Shown in pieces: positions 1-7,703 of a stretch of DNA of 64,000 nucleotides (the first letter of the stretch is position 1; every line of letters begins with the position of its first letter). Origin of the DNA: an uncultured Pseudomonadales bacterium (GTDB lineage: Bacteria > Pseudomonadota > Gammaproteobacteria > Pseudomonadales > Azotimanducaceae); NCBI GenBank assembly GCA_937921865.1, contig CAKZWF010000024.1:1-64000 (forward strand), written 5' to 3'. The notes beneath the pieces were generated by a model that was not told the origin of the DNA, did no database searches, and was given only the letters and a program-made list of their open reading frames with translations. The translations under genes were made by a program, and so were the position numbers.

Positions 1-1052
1 ATCGATCCCCAGGGATCACCAATGCGGCCGCTGGCGCCTAAGCCGAAACCTTCGATAGTCGCCCCGTAGGTCAGCGCCTGCAGACCCAGCCGATGCAGCA
101 GTTTTGGACTGGCTGCTTCAAGCACGTCGGGCGCAACCGAGATCACCCAGTTTTCCTGAGTACGCATCCAGGATTTCACGTTGCTCATGGTCGCCACAAA
201 ACGTCGCTGTTCTGAACGATTCACCCCGGTGCCGTGCAGGACCCGACCATCGAAGACCATGATGGTCCCCGCCGGTGCTTCCAGATTGATGGCGGGCGGC
301 AGCTCGCCGATTTCGCCTCCGGAGCCTGCTTCTATCAGCGCCCGGTGTGAGCCTGGAATCATCAGCGTGCCACCGTTGACTTCGTTGACGTCCTCCGGGA
401 TGTACATGGTATTGACCAGGGCGGGAGCCTGTTCGGTGATCCAGGGTAGCAGTGGTCCCTGATCGATATGCAGTCCCTGGGGATATCCGCCCGGATCAGC
501 GCCGTTGGCGAGAAAACTGTGGCAGATCCAGCCTTTGCCGAGGGTTTCGTCGAGCAGCTGTTCGATCACCGGGCCAGCCTGCACAGCTTCTGGATTCTGC
601 TCGATACACTGACCGAATACTGTGCCCTTGTTGATCAGCGTGTTCACGTACTGCCCTGAAGGTGTTGGTTGAGCAATTCCTGCCAGTCGCTCGCCCTCTG
701 CCTGCGCCCACAGCCGCTCTCGAAAGCGTCGGCACTGTGCGTCCGACATCGCGTCTGCAATCAGGCAGAAGCCCCACTCGCGAAGGTGGGTACGTAAAGC
801 TCTGATATCGCGAGTGGGTTGGGGCAGATCGACGTGCTTCCAGTAGTCGTGTTTCCGCGCAACGGTGGTATCCCAGTAATGGTCATCACCCCATTCAAGC
901 GGTTGCCTGACATCAGGGGGCACGAGCCGGGGATTATTGGCGAACAGGGATTTATAGGGTTCGCCACAGCGCAGAAAATCCCGGTACAGGTGGTCTTCGG
1001 GTTGGGAATGCGCGCTAACAAAATCGCGGGTAAATTCGATGGGTACGGACAT
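1..1052 (-). CDS. phytanoyl-CoA dioxygenase (PhyH) family protein, 3' end cut by window edge
   Basis: The minus-strand frame opens at an ATG (MSVPIEFTRDF) and stays open to base 1, so the C-terminus lies outside the window. The roughly 350 visible residues show the Fe(II)/2-oxoglutarate oxygenase facial triad of PhyH proteins: HID at residues 195-197 (LHIDQGP) and a distal His273 (LHGTG), followed by Arg283/Arg284, the likely 2-oxoglutarate anchor. The PGSH segment before the distal His is also typical of the family. PhyH enzymes hydroxylate or halogenate varied small substrates, so the substrate is unknown. It is divergent from the dienelactone hydrolase at 1161. Confidence 0.85.
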   Translation of the reverse strand, partial: MSVPIEFTRDFVSAHSQPEDHLYRDFLRCGEPYKSLFANNPRLVPPDVRQPLEWGDDHYWDTTVARKHDYWKHVDLPQPTRDIRALRTHLREWGFCLIADAMSDAQCRRFRERLWAQAEGERLAGIAQPTPSGQYVNTLINKGTVFGQCIEQNPEAVQAGPVIEQLLDETLGKGWICHSFLANGADPGGYPQGLHIDQGPLLPWITEQAPALVNTMYIPEDVNEVNGGTLMIPGSHRALIEAGSGGEIGELPPAINLEAPAGTIMVFDGRVLHGTGVNRSEQRRFVATMSNVKSWMRTQENWVISVAPDVLEAASPKLLHRLGLQALTYGATIEGFGLGASGRIGDPWGS

Positions 1053-1160
1053 CGCTTGATTACTCCGTCATGGCCACTCAAGTGTAGCAGGCGATTGCAT
1101 TGTATTGGACCGGCGGGGCACCATTGGCCATTGGTAAATGTGCAAAATAAGGTGCTTGCG

Positions 1161-2051
1161 ATGTCCAGCCATGAGCAGCGGTGGCCACCCGCGCCCGATC
1201 TGCAGCGTGCGGATCTTGAGTTCAGCTTTCGAGACAACAACTACGTCGGTCACCTGGTGGCTCCACCCGCGGCGCTGGGTCCGAGACCGCTGGTGCTGGT
1301 CGTGCACAACTATCAGGGACTGAAGTTCTTTGATGTTGATGTTGCCGAATATCTGGCTCGAGTTGGTTACGTTGGTCTCGCCGTGGACATGTATGGCGAT
1401 ACCGTCCCTGCCGCTGAGCGGGTCTGGCCGGAAGATCCGGCTCGCATCGAACGCTTTCAGCAGGGCTGCTTCACCGGCATGGTTTCGGTAGATCACGACT
1501 ACGGCTTTTTTCGGGCACTGCTAAAAGAATGGCTTGATCGGGGTCTGGCGCAGGACTGCGTCGATAAAACCTCTGTCCCGGCGGTCATCGGCTATTGTTT
1601 CGGCGGGGTGGCGGCAATCGAATGTGTCCGCGGTGGGCTCGATGTATCTGCGGCTATCTCGTTTCATGGCCTGCTGCAGACGGGTGAAGATGCCAGCCCG
1701 GAGCCTTATGGCGTGGTGCGTCCGCCACTGGTTCGTGCTGCCAATACCTACAATACCAACACCGTGCTGCTGATCGAAAATGGCGCGGATGATCATCTGG
1801 TCACAGCGCAGCACAAAGCCCGCTTTGTTGCCGAGATGGATGCCGCCGGAGTTGACTGGATCATCCACGATCATGCTCGAACGCCTCACGGCTTTGCATT
1901 GCCGCCGACGATTGGCCCGCCGGGTCATCTGCATGAAGCGTCCGACCGGCGGTCAACCATGAACATGCTCAGCATGTTGCGGGAAGTGTTTCCAGGTGTT
2001 CCACAGGCGACGGTCGAGTGCAATGCAGCCGGTACGGCAATTCCGCGATAG
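1161..2051 (+). CDS. dienelactone hydrolase family protein
   Basis: A 296-residue alpha/beta hydrolase of the dienelactone hydrolase family, expected to be a cytosolic esterase or lactonase. The nucleophile elbow is GYCFGG with Cys146, as in DLH, where Cys replaces Ser. The acid Asp lies in the GADDHLV segment and the catalytic His in TPHGFALP. The frame is open upstream to 819, but residues matching the family begin only after the ATG at 1161 (MSSHEQRWPP), and the upstream part overlaps the divergent PhyH gene, so the long start is rejected. Clear family assignment, substrate unknown. Confidence 0.85.
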   Translation: MSSHEQRWPPAPDLQRADLEFSFRDNNYVGHLVAPPAALGPRPLVLVVHNYQGLKFFDVDVAEYLARVGYVGLAVDMYGDTVPAAERVWPEDPARIERFQQGCFTGMVSVDHDYGFFRALLKEWLDRGLAQDCVDKTSVPAVIGYCFGGVAAIECVRGGLDVSAAISFHGLLQTGEDASPEPYGVVRPPLVRAANTYNTNTVLLIENGADDHLVTAQHKARFVAEMDAAGVDWIIHDHARTPHGFALPPTIGPPGHLHEASDRRSTMNMLSMLREVFPGVPQATVECNAAGTAIPR

Positions 2052-2148
2052 ATATCTGGATATAGGGTGGGTTCTGGTTGTCGTAATCAGTGAAATAAGT
2101 CCTCCACTCGGTCACAATGACAGCACAGAGTTCACCCTGGAGGTTTAG

Positions 2149-2559
2149 ATGAAATTGTCTTTTCGATGGATACTTGCTGCGCTGTTGCCACTGCTGGTTG
2201 CCTGCGGCGAATCCAGTGATTCTAGCAACAGCGCTACAGACCAGGTTATGGAGTCGGCGTCCGATACGATGGATTCGACCGTCGAGAGCGCGCAAGAGAT
2301 GGCTGACGATGTTGTGGACGCGGCCGAGGAGTTGGTTGATGAGGCTGAAGAAGCGGCGCGAAAAGCAGCGGAAGTTGCAGCAGAAACAGCTGATGAGGCC
2401 GCTCAGGCAGCTGCCGAGGCTGCGGAATCGGCTGCTGAAGCAGCTGATGAAGCTTTAGAGGGCGCCGAAGCTGCCGCGGCCGAGATGCGGGATTCTGCTG
2501 CTGCTGAAGCCGGCAATGCCATGGATTCGATCGACAAGCAGATGCCTGAAACTCCCTAG
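2149..2559 (+). CDS. Ala/Glu-rich helical lipoprotein
   Basis: A 136-residue secreted protein with a lipoprotein signal (MKLSFRWILAALLPLLVAC; lipobox LVAC, lipid on Cys19) and a GGAGG ribosome site just upstream. After a Ser/Asn/Asp linker, residues 35-130 are almost entirely Ala, Glu and Asp with few Lys/Arg (AEEAARKAAEVAAETADEA), predicting one long acidic alpha helix or coiled coil. Composition recalls small outer-membrane lipoproteins such as Lpp, but there is no C-terminal Lys for peptidoglycan linkage and no recognised domain. Function unknown. A hairpin follows the stop. Confidence 0.75.
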   Translation: MKLSFRWILAALLPLLVACGESSDSSNSATDQVMESASDTMDSTVESAQEMADDVVDAAEELVDEAEEAARKAAEVAAETADEAAQAAAEAAESAAEAADEALEGAEAAAAEMRDSAAAEAGNAMDSIDKQMPETP

Positions 2560-2574
2560 CATCGTGCTACCGAA

Positions 2575-2601
2575 GGCAGGTGAGATGACTTCTCATCTGC
2601 C
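2575..2601 (+). terminator. candidate hairpin terminator after the lipoprotein
   Basis: An inverted repeat with 11-bp arms, GGCAGGTGAGA and TCTCATCTGCC, around a TGACT loop (one G-T pair), 16 bases after the stop. The following sequence is pyrimidine-rich but has no clean T-run, so this is a moderate terminator candidate. Confidence 0.45.
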
Positions 2602-2674
2602 ATTCTCTTCTCCCCGACACCAACAGAGCTGGCCCGTCTGGCGATTTTTCGTGGGCGCGAACTCGTTGTTTTTT

Positions 2675-2724
2675 GCTGAAGGCTCTTTATTCGCTGAAGG
2701 CTCTTATCCGCTGAAGGCTCTAGG
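2675..2724 (+). repeat. tandem ~18-bp repeat, three copies, intergenic
   Basis: Three consecutive units: GCTGAAGGCTCTTTATTC, GCTGAAGGCTCTTATCC and a shortened GCTGAAGGCTCTAGG. They lie in the 300-base gap 2560-2859, which otherwise holds only the hairpin at 2575-2601 and the start region of the next gene. The junction TTATCCGCTGAAGGCTC matches TTATCCGCCGCAGGCGC of the coding repeat at 4315-4419 at 14 of 17 positions, so the two arrays look related. Confidence 0.8.
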
Positions 2725-2859
2725 TGACATTGGTTTGCCCGATTCGTCAATGTGCCGGTCAAAGGTTCGGAACTATCGAGGCATTTGCGCCGGAAACTCT
2801 GCTTGTTGGTGAAGACTTCAAAATTAGAATGTCTGCGATCAGAGTCATGAGTCACCGCC

Positions 2860-3195
2860 ATGAGTTTTCGTCTCGAAACTGGAACCGAACTGCGCAGCCA
2901 GTGGGCGCCTGTTATCGAACATCAGTTCGCACTGACGCTTGCGTCGGTGAACACCAGTCTGAAAAACCCGCTGGTGCGTTTTGCTGAGGTGCGTGAAAAT
3001 GGCACGAGTCGGTTTCGATGTACGTTTCTGGCGAGATCGGGTGGAGAACTGCTGGAACTGGCCTGTGAACATCAGGACGGGAGAATCGCCATTGGCGATA
3101 CTTTTTCCCGTGTTCGACGCGCGATCAGCCGCAGACGCAGCCGGATGGCTGACAGAACGCTTAACCGAACAGCGCCGACCTCGCAGCTTCGGTGA
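2860..3195 (+). CDS. small protein, possibly HPF/RaiA-like ribosome-associated
   Basis: A 111-residue frame starting MSFRLETGTE. The second half has the rhythm of hibernation-promoting factors: a beta segment (RCTFLARSGGELLELAC), then a helix GDTFSRVRRAISRRRSR, resembling the AID-aIDrAvdKLerQl helix of HPF/RaiA, with a basic end. The resemblance was judged by eye and is weak in the first half. The 3' end overlaps the end of the convergent nhaR-like gene by 35 bases. It could instead be an unrelated small basic protein. Confidence 0.5.
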   Translation: MSFRLETGTELRSQWAPVIEHQFALTLASVNTSLKNPLVRFAEVRENGTSRFRCTFLARSGGELLELACEHQDGRIAIGDTFSRVRRAISRRRSRMADRTLNRTAPTSQLR

Positions 3196-4060
3196 TTCTG
3201 ACAACCGCCGGGTGTTTGAGTTTGCGCTCGGGGGAAATTGCAAAGTAGGTTTCGTTCACGCCGTCGACCTGACCAATGCTGCGGGCGTGATACATATGCT
3301 CCACCTGCGCCGTGATCGCCGTCGGGGCAGGAAAAATACCGGCGCCAGCCTCGCCGAAAGCCTTCATCAGTGCGCTGTCGTCGAATTCTGCGACGATTCT
3401 GGGCGAGACGCCCAGATGGTCGAAGTACTCGTCCAGGCTTCTGCGTAGCGGTGTATGCGCGGCAGGCAGCAGCATATCGCAGCCGTCCAGGCAATCCGGG
3501 TATTTGTTCATCAGCCGGGTGGCCAGCTTTTTCGGTGCAAAGAACGACACACCGCTCTGTCCGAGGGTGTGATTGTAAGCGCGGACATTCAGTCCTGTTG
3601 GAATGGAACGATCAGAGAGCACCAGATCCAGTTTATGAACCGCCAGATCGCCGAGCAGGCTGTCCAGATTGCCTTCGGTGAAGACTACCCGTAGCTGATC
3701 GGCCAGACCCAGCGCGGGCTCGATGACTCGGTAGGCAATCAGCTTCGCAATCGAATTCACAATACCGACGTTGAGTGTTACCGGTGAACCCGACGCTTTA
3801 CTTTTCATACGTTGAGTCAGTTCCGCGCCGAGAGAAAAGATCTCGTCGGCGTACTGATTTACGGTACGACCGGTGTCGGTCAGCACCAGGCCACGGCCGA
3901 CCCGCTGAAAAAGCGTCTCTCCGATGGTCTCTTCGAGCAGTTTCAACTGGCCGCTGATGGTCTGGGGTGTCAGGTGCAGAACTTCCGAAGCCCGCACGAT
4001 GCTGCCCTCGCGGGCGACAGTCCAGAAGTAGAGCAGGTGGTTGTAGTTCAGATGACGCAC
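3161..4060 (-). CDS. nhaR: LysR-family regulator, NhaR-like
   Basis: A 299-residue LysR-type activator. The N-terminus HLNYNHLLYFWTVAREGS, followed by LTPQTISGQLKLLE, is the characteristic DNA-binding start of NhaR proteins, which sense Na+ and activate the nhaA antiporter gene; the C-terminal half is the effector domain. I chose the GTG at 4060 because AAGGAG lies ten bases upstream and it gives the usual family length; an in-frame start at 4147 would add 29 non-conserved residues. Inverted repeats with TTCGG/CCGAA half-sites lie between this gene and the divergent Bax-inhibitor gene. No nhaA is adjacent; an NhaC-type antiporter is encoded 11 kb away. Confidence 0.85.
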   Translation of the reverse strand: MRHLNYNHLLYFWTVAREGSIVRASEVLHLTPQTISGQLKLLEETIGETLFQRVGRGLVLTDTGRTVNQYADEIFSLGAELTQRMKSKASGSPVTLNVGIVNSIAKLIAYRVIEPALGLADQLRVVFTEGNLDSLLGDLAVHKLDLVLSDRSIPTGLNVRAYNHTLGQSGVSFFAPKKLATRLMNKYPDCLDGCDMLLPAAHTPLRRSLDEYFDHLGVSPRIVAEFDDSALMKAFGEAGAGIFPAPTAITAQVEHMYHARSIGQVDGVNETYFAISPERKLKHPAVVRITEAARSALFG

Positions 4061-4134
4061 GAGGCCTGGGCTCCTTGCTGACCGTAGAGTCAGCGCTGTA
4101 ATGACGTGGGCGACTTGAGTTCGGGATATTCGCA

Positions 4135-4189
4135 GATTCGGCGTCAAAGGTACGGCAAAACCGAATCATCAAGGTTCGGAAAAGCCGAA
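4135..4189. promoter_or_regulatory. inverted-repeat operator candidate, TTCGG/CCGAA half-sites
   Basis: Two nested inverted repeats in the divergent nhaR-like / Bax-inhibitor region: GATTCGG (4135-4141) with CCGAATC (4161-4167), and a compact TTCGG-AAAAG-CCGAA (4175-4189). The compact site has the T...A dyad form of LysR boxes. Likely autoregulatory or BI-1-controlling sites; inferred from symmetry and position only. Confidence 0.5.
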
Positions 4190-4278
4190 TAGTAGGCATA
4201 GAAGATTCGAATGGAGCGATGGCTCCAGACCGGTATGGTTGCGACCAATAATTGATCCTGGATAACTAGGAGATCTCT

Positions 4279-5046
4279 ATGTCTGAACAGAATATTGCCA
4301 AGTCGACTTACCCGGCCGCAGGCGCGAAAGCCGCAGATTCTTTATCCGCCGCAGGCGCTTCATCCGCCGCAGATTCTTTATCCGCCGCAGATTCTTTATC
4401 CGCCGCAGGCGCTATAACCCCCACTGCGGCGGCGACGTTGCGCAATACTTATAGGCTGCTGGCGATGACGCTCGGCTTCAGCGCGGTTGTGGCTGCCACC
4501 AGCGCGGCGCTTCAGCTGCCTTATCCGGGCATTGTGCTGACTCTGGTCGGCTACTTCGGTTTACTTTTCGCCACATCGCATCTTCGCAACAGTGCCTGGG
4601 GCCTGGTCAGCGTCTTCGCGCTGACGGGTTTTATGGGCTACACCCTCGGACCGCTGCTGGCCGCTTACCTGACTCTGTCCAACGGCTCTACGTTAATTGC
4701 GACCTCGATGGGTACCACTGGTATCGTTTTCCTGGCGCTTTCTGCCTACGCACGCAGCGAACGGGCTGTCGACATGCTGCGGTTCGGCACCTTCCTGTTT
4801 GTCGGCGTTCTGACCGCGTTTGTGCTCGGCCTGTCAGCCATCTTCTTTGAGATACCGGCTCTATCTCTGGCGGTTTCCGGCCTGTTTGTGCTGTTGATGT
4901 CCGGGCTGATCCTCTACGAAACGCAGAACATTCTGCGGGGCGGTGAGACCAACTACATCATGGCGACCGTGACGCTGTTTGTAGCGATCTTTAATCTGTT
5001 TACCAGTCTGCTGCACCTGCTGGGCTTCTTTGGTGGTGAGGACTGA
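4279..5046 (+). CDS. Bax inhibitor-1 / YccA family membrane protein
   Basis: A 255-residue inner-membrane protein of the BI-1 (UPF0005/YccA) family, with about seven hydrophobic helices from residue 60 to 250. The family signature is visible in the middle (FALTGFMGYTLGPLL) and near the end (LYETQNILRGGETNYIMA, then LFVAIFNLFTSLLHLLG). E. coli YccA modulates the FtsH protease; other BI-1 proteins leak Ca2+/H+. The start ATG is preceded by AGGAG. Residues 18-47 are five tandem hexapeptides (AADSLS / AAGASS type) encoded by 18-bp repeats, absent from typical members, which makes the cytosolic N-terminus longer than usual. Confidence 0.9.
   Translation: MSEQNIAKSTYPAAGAKAADSLSAAGASSAADSLSAADSLSAAGAITPTAAATLRNTYRLLAMTLGFSAVVAATSAALQLPYPGIVLTLVGYFGLLFATSHLRNSAWGLVSVFALTGFMGYTLGPLLAAYLTLSNGSTLIATSMGTTGIVFLALSAYARSERAVDMLRFGTFLFVGVLTAFVLGLSAIFFEIPALSLAVSGLFVLLMSGLILYETQNILRGGETNYIMATVTLFVAIFNLFTSLLHLLGFFGGED
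4315..4419 (+). repeat. in-frame 18-bp minisatellite in the BI-1 gene
   Basis: A 15-bp partial unit (4315-4329) followed by five 18-bp units at 4330, 4348, 4366, 4384 and 4402. Units 1, 3 and 4 are identical (GCCGCAGATTCTTTATCC); units 2 and 5 are GCCGCAGGCGCTTCATCC-like. Because 18 is a multiple of three, copy-number change would add or remove whole hexapeptides without breaking the frame. Confidence 0.9.
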
Positions 5047-5052
5047 ACTGAT

Positions 5053-6192
5053 ATGCTCGAGCATGTGGGCATTCTGGGGGGCGGCCAACTGGCCATGCTG
5101 CTCTGCTCGGCGGCGAAACGCCTGGGCATCACCACTACGGTGGTTGCCCACAATGGCGACGCGCCTGCAGCCTACACGACCGACAATCTGATCCGCGGTG
5201 ATCTCAGCGATCTGGATCTGATTGCTGCGCTGATTGCCGACGTCGATGTGATCACCTTCGATATAGAAGAAATTCCACCCACCACACTGAAATTTCTCGC
5301 GTCACAAGCTCAGGCAGGGACGGTTGAAGTTCAGCCGTCAGCTTCGTGCATGCTGGTTCTGCAGGACAAGCTGCTGCAGAAACAGTGGCTGGTGCGCAAT
5401 GATCTGCCGACATTGCCGTTTCGCAGCCTTGATCGGGATGCGGATTCGACAGGGGCCGGCGCCTGGTTCGGTTACCCCTGTGTTCAGAAGGCACGTCGCG
5501 GTGGTTTTGATGGGCGCGGCGTACAGATTCTGCGCTCGCCCGATCAGCCTTTCTGGCCGGTCCCTTCAATTGTTGAGCCCTGTCTTGAAGCAGTCAGAGA
5601 GCTCTCAGTAGTCGGCGCCCGCAGCGCATCCGGTGAAATTGAGTGTTACGAGGTGTCGGAACTGATGTTCAGTGAGGCCGATAACATTCTGGAAACTGTG
5701 GTGACACCGGCGCAACTGGCTTCACGCCTGCGCGACACCGCGCTGGCAATAGCTCACCGCGCCTTGAGTCGCCTGAAAGGCGCCGGTGTGTTTGCGGTTG
5801 AGCTGTTCCTGACCGAAGACGGCACGCTGTTGATCAATGAAATTTCTCCGAGGGTCCACAATTCGGGACACCATACTCTGGAAAGTTCCGAAACCTCCCA
5901 GTTTGAACAGCACCTGCGGGCGATTATTGGATTACCGCTCGGTGCAACGTTGCAGTCGAAGCCCAGCGTGATGCTTAATCTGCTGTATGGGGATGAGTTG
6001 GACGGGAAGTTCCCGGATGATGCGGTGATGGCCAAGAATACCGAAGACACTTTCGTCCACTGGTATGGCAAACGCGACAGCAAACCCGGACGAAAAGTTG
6101 GTCACATCACCACAGTCGCTGAGACTTCTACCGAAGCACTGGCGATTGCGCGGAATGTACTGAACAGTCTGCACACACAGAAGAGTATTTGA
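5053..6192 (+). CDS. purK: N5-carboxyaminoimidazole ribonucleotide synthase
   Basis: A 379-residue ATP-grasp enzyme of purine synthesis: AIR + ATP + bicarbonate gives N5-CAIR. It begins with the PurK-type Rossmann motif GILGGGQLAMLLC, and it carries the PurK signature near residues 258-288 (LINEISPRVHNSGH, then SQFEQHLRAI). ATP-grasp residues lie in LQDKLLQKQWL and VQKARRGGFDGRGV. Length is typical. It starts 6 bases after the BI-1 stop and its TGA shares one base with the purE ATG, so it is probably translated with purE. Cytosolic. Confidence 0.95.
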   Translation: MLEHVGILGGGQLAMLLCSAAKRLGITTTVVAHNGDAPAAYTTDNLIRGDLSDLDLIAALIADVDVITFDIEEIPPTTLKFLASQAQAGTVEVQPSASCMLVLQDKLLQKQWLVRNDLPTLPFRSLDRDADSTGAGAWFGYPCVQKARRGGFDGRGVQILRSPDQPFWPVPSIVEPCLEAVRELSVVGARSASGEIECYEVSELMFSEADNILETVVTPAQLASRLRDTALAIAHRALSRLKGAGVFAVELFLTEDGTLLINEISPRVHNSGHHTLESSETSQFEQHLRAIIGLPLGATLQSKPSVMLNLLYGDELDGKFPDDAVMAKNTEDTFVHWYGKRDSKPGRKVGHITTVAETSTEALAIARNVLNSLHTQKSI

Positions 6193-6683
6193 TGAGACCC
6201 CGCGTTGGCGTAATTATGGGCAGTGACTCAGACCTGCGGGTCATGAATGCTGCAGCCGACATTCTCAAAGAGCTGTCGGTTCCTTACGAAATAGATATCG
6301 TCAGTGCCCATCGCACGCCTATGCGTCTGGTTGAATATGCCGAGAGCGCGGTAGAGCGCGGGCTCGATGTGATCATTGCCGGAGCGGGCGGTGCGGCACA
6401 TCTGCCGGGGATGGTCGCCAGTCTGACAGTGTTGCCGGTGATTGGCGTTCCGGTTAATGCGACAGCGCTGAATGGTCACGATGCACTGCTGTCGATTGTG
6501 CAGATGCCTGCGGGTGTGCCTGTTGCAGCTGTCGCGATCGATAATGCCACGAATGCTGGGTTACTCGCGGCGCAGATTGTTTCTGTCGCAGACCCGGAAC
6601 TGCGCGGCAGATTGCAGACGTATAAAGACGAAATGGCTCAGAAGGTGATGACAAAAGCCAGAAAACTTGCGGCTGACGTCTGA
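6192..6683 (+). CDS. purE: N5-carboxyaminoimidazole ribonucleotide mutase (class I PurE)
   Basis: A 163-residue cytosolic enzyme that converts N5-CAIR to CAIR, using the PurK product. The active-site motifs are GSDSD (residues 10-14), SAHRTP with His40, and the GAGGAAHLPGMVA loop. I take the ATG at 6192, overlapping the purK TGA by one base (TGATG); a TTG one codon upstream is less likely. Typical class I length. The gene ends directly against the start of the bicarbonate transporter gene. Confidence 0.95.
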   Translation: MRPRVGVIMGSDSDLRVMNAAADILKELSVPYEIDIVSAHRTPMRLVEYAESAVERGLDVIIAGAGGAAHLPGMVASLTVLPVIGVPVNATALNGHDALLSIVQMPAGVPVAAVAIDNATNAGLLAAQIVSVADPELRGRLQTYKDEMAQKVMTKARKLAADV

Positions 6684-7676
6684 TTGGACAGCCTCTTCCT
6701 TGCCAACCTGAGTTCGCCGCCGCTGCTGTTCTTTTTTCTGGGCGCTGCCGCGGCTTTTCTGCGTTCTGACCTGGAGATTCCCACCCAGGTTGCGAAATTC
6801 CTCTCCCTCTATCTGCTGCTCGCGATTGGTTTCAAGGGCGGCGTTGCGCTGGCAGAAAGTCCGCTGGACGGCAGCGTCTGGCTGACGCTCGGTTCAGCCC
6901 TGGTACTGGCAGCAATTGTCCCGCTGGTGGTCTTTGCACTGCTGCGTAAACGAATGCAGATCGCGGATGCAGCTGCGGTCGCGGCGACCTATGGTTCAAT
7001 CAGTGCGGTGACCTTTGTTACCTGCATCAGTTATCTGGACGCATCCGGGATCGCCTGGAGTGGACACCTTGTTGCCGCAATGGCTCTGATGGAGTCTCCG
7101 GCAATTATCATCGGCATTCTGCTGTATCGACTCAGTCAGCGTCAGGATTCGGATCAGAAAACGACCATTGACTGGCGTGAGCTGGGTCGCGAAGCCTGCC
7201 TGAATGGCTCGGTGCTGCTGATTGTGGGTAGCCTTGTCATCGGGTTTATTTCGGGTGCAGATGGCAAAGCTCAGCTGGCTGCGTTCACCAACGATATCTT
7301 CCTTGGCATGTTGTGCCTGTTCCTGCTCGATATGGGTATTGTTGCGGCCCGGCGACTGCAGGAAGTCAGCGAAGGATCTTCGCGGCGTAGTTTCGGCGCC
7401 GGCAGCATGGCGTTGTGGGGCGTGTCGTTTGCGTTGATCAACGCGGTGCTGGGTGGCAGCCTGGCGCTGCTGCTCGGGCTCTCTGAGGGTGATGCGCTGT
7501 TGTTGACTGTGCTTGGTGCCAGCGCTTCGTACATTGCCGTGCCGGCAGCCATGCGGCTGGCCCTGCCCGAGGCGAACCCGAGTATTTTCCTGCCAATGTC
7601 ACTGGCCATCACATTTCCGTTCAATCTACTGATCGGGATTCCGCTGTATCATCAGATCCTGCGGTGGCTCGCGTGA
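6684..7676 (+). CDS. sbtA: sodium-dependent bicarbonate transporter, SbtA family
   Basis: A 330-residue inner-membrane protein with about ten hydrophobic helices, of the SbtA (DUF897) family, which in cyanobacteria imports bicarbonate with Na+. Family features include SSPPLLFFFLG and LLLAIGFKGGVALAES near the N-terminus, MALMESPAIIIGILL in the middle, and the duplicated-half motif GASASYIAVPAAMRL with ANPSIFLPMSLAITFPFNL at the end. The central loop is shorter than in Synechocystis SbtA. The start is a TTG immediately after the purE stop, with no strong ribosome site, implying translational coupling to purE. Confidence 0.85.
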   Translation: MDSLFLANLSSPPLLFFFLGAAAAFLRSDLEIPTQVAKFLSLYLLLAIGFKGGVALAESPLDGSVWLTLGSALVLAAIVPLVVFALLRKRMQIADAAAVAATYGSISAVTFVTCISYLDASGIAWSGHLVAAMALMESPAIIIGILLYRLSQRQDSDQKTTIDWRELGREACLNGSVLLIVGSLVIGFISGADGKAQLAAFTNDIFLGMLCLFLLDMGIVAARRLQEVSEGSSRRSFGAGSMALWGVSFALINAVLGGSLALLLGLSEGDALLLTVLGASASYIAVPAAMRLALPEANPSIFLPMSLAITFPFNLLIGIPLYHQILRWLA

Positions 7677-7703
7677 GCCCAGCTGACAAGGACACAGTCG
7701 AAC

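Noticed and set aside
819-1160. N-terminal extension of the dienelactone hydrolase frame
   Set aside because: It lies antisense to the PhyH gene, has no family similarity, and the good start is at 1161.
2516-2812. 98-codon frame containing FAEGS repeats
   Set aside because: The repeat is explained by the 18-bp DNA array; there is no start signal and it overlaps the lipoprotein gene end.
3161-4060. Regulator of an adjacent nhaA
   Set aside because: No nhaA gene is present nearby; the only Na+/H+ antiporter seen is NhaC-type at 15355, so the target is left open.
4315-4419. Possible CRISPR array
   Set aside because: Units are 18 bp, contiguous without spacers, and in frame inside a gene.
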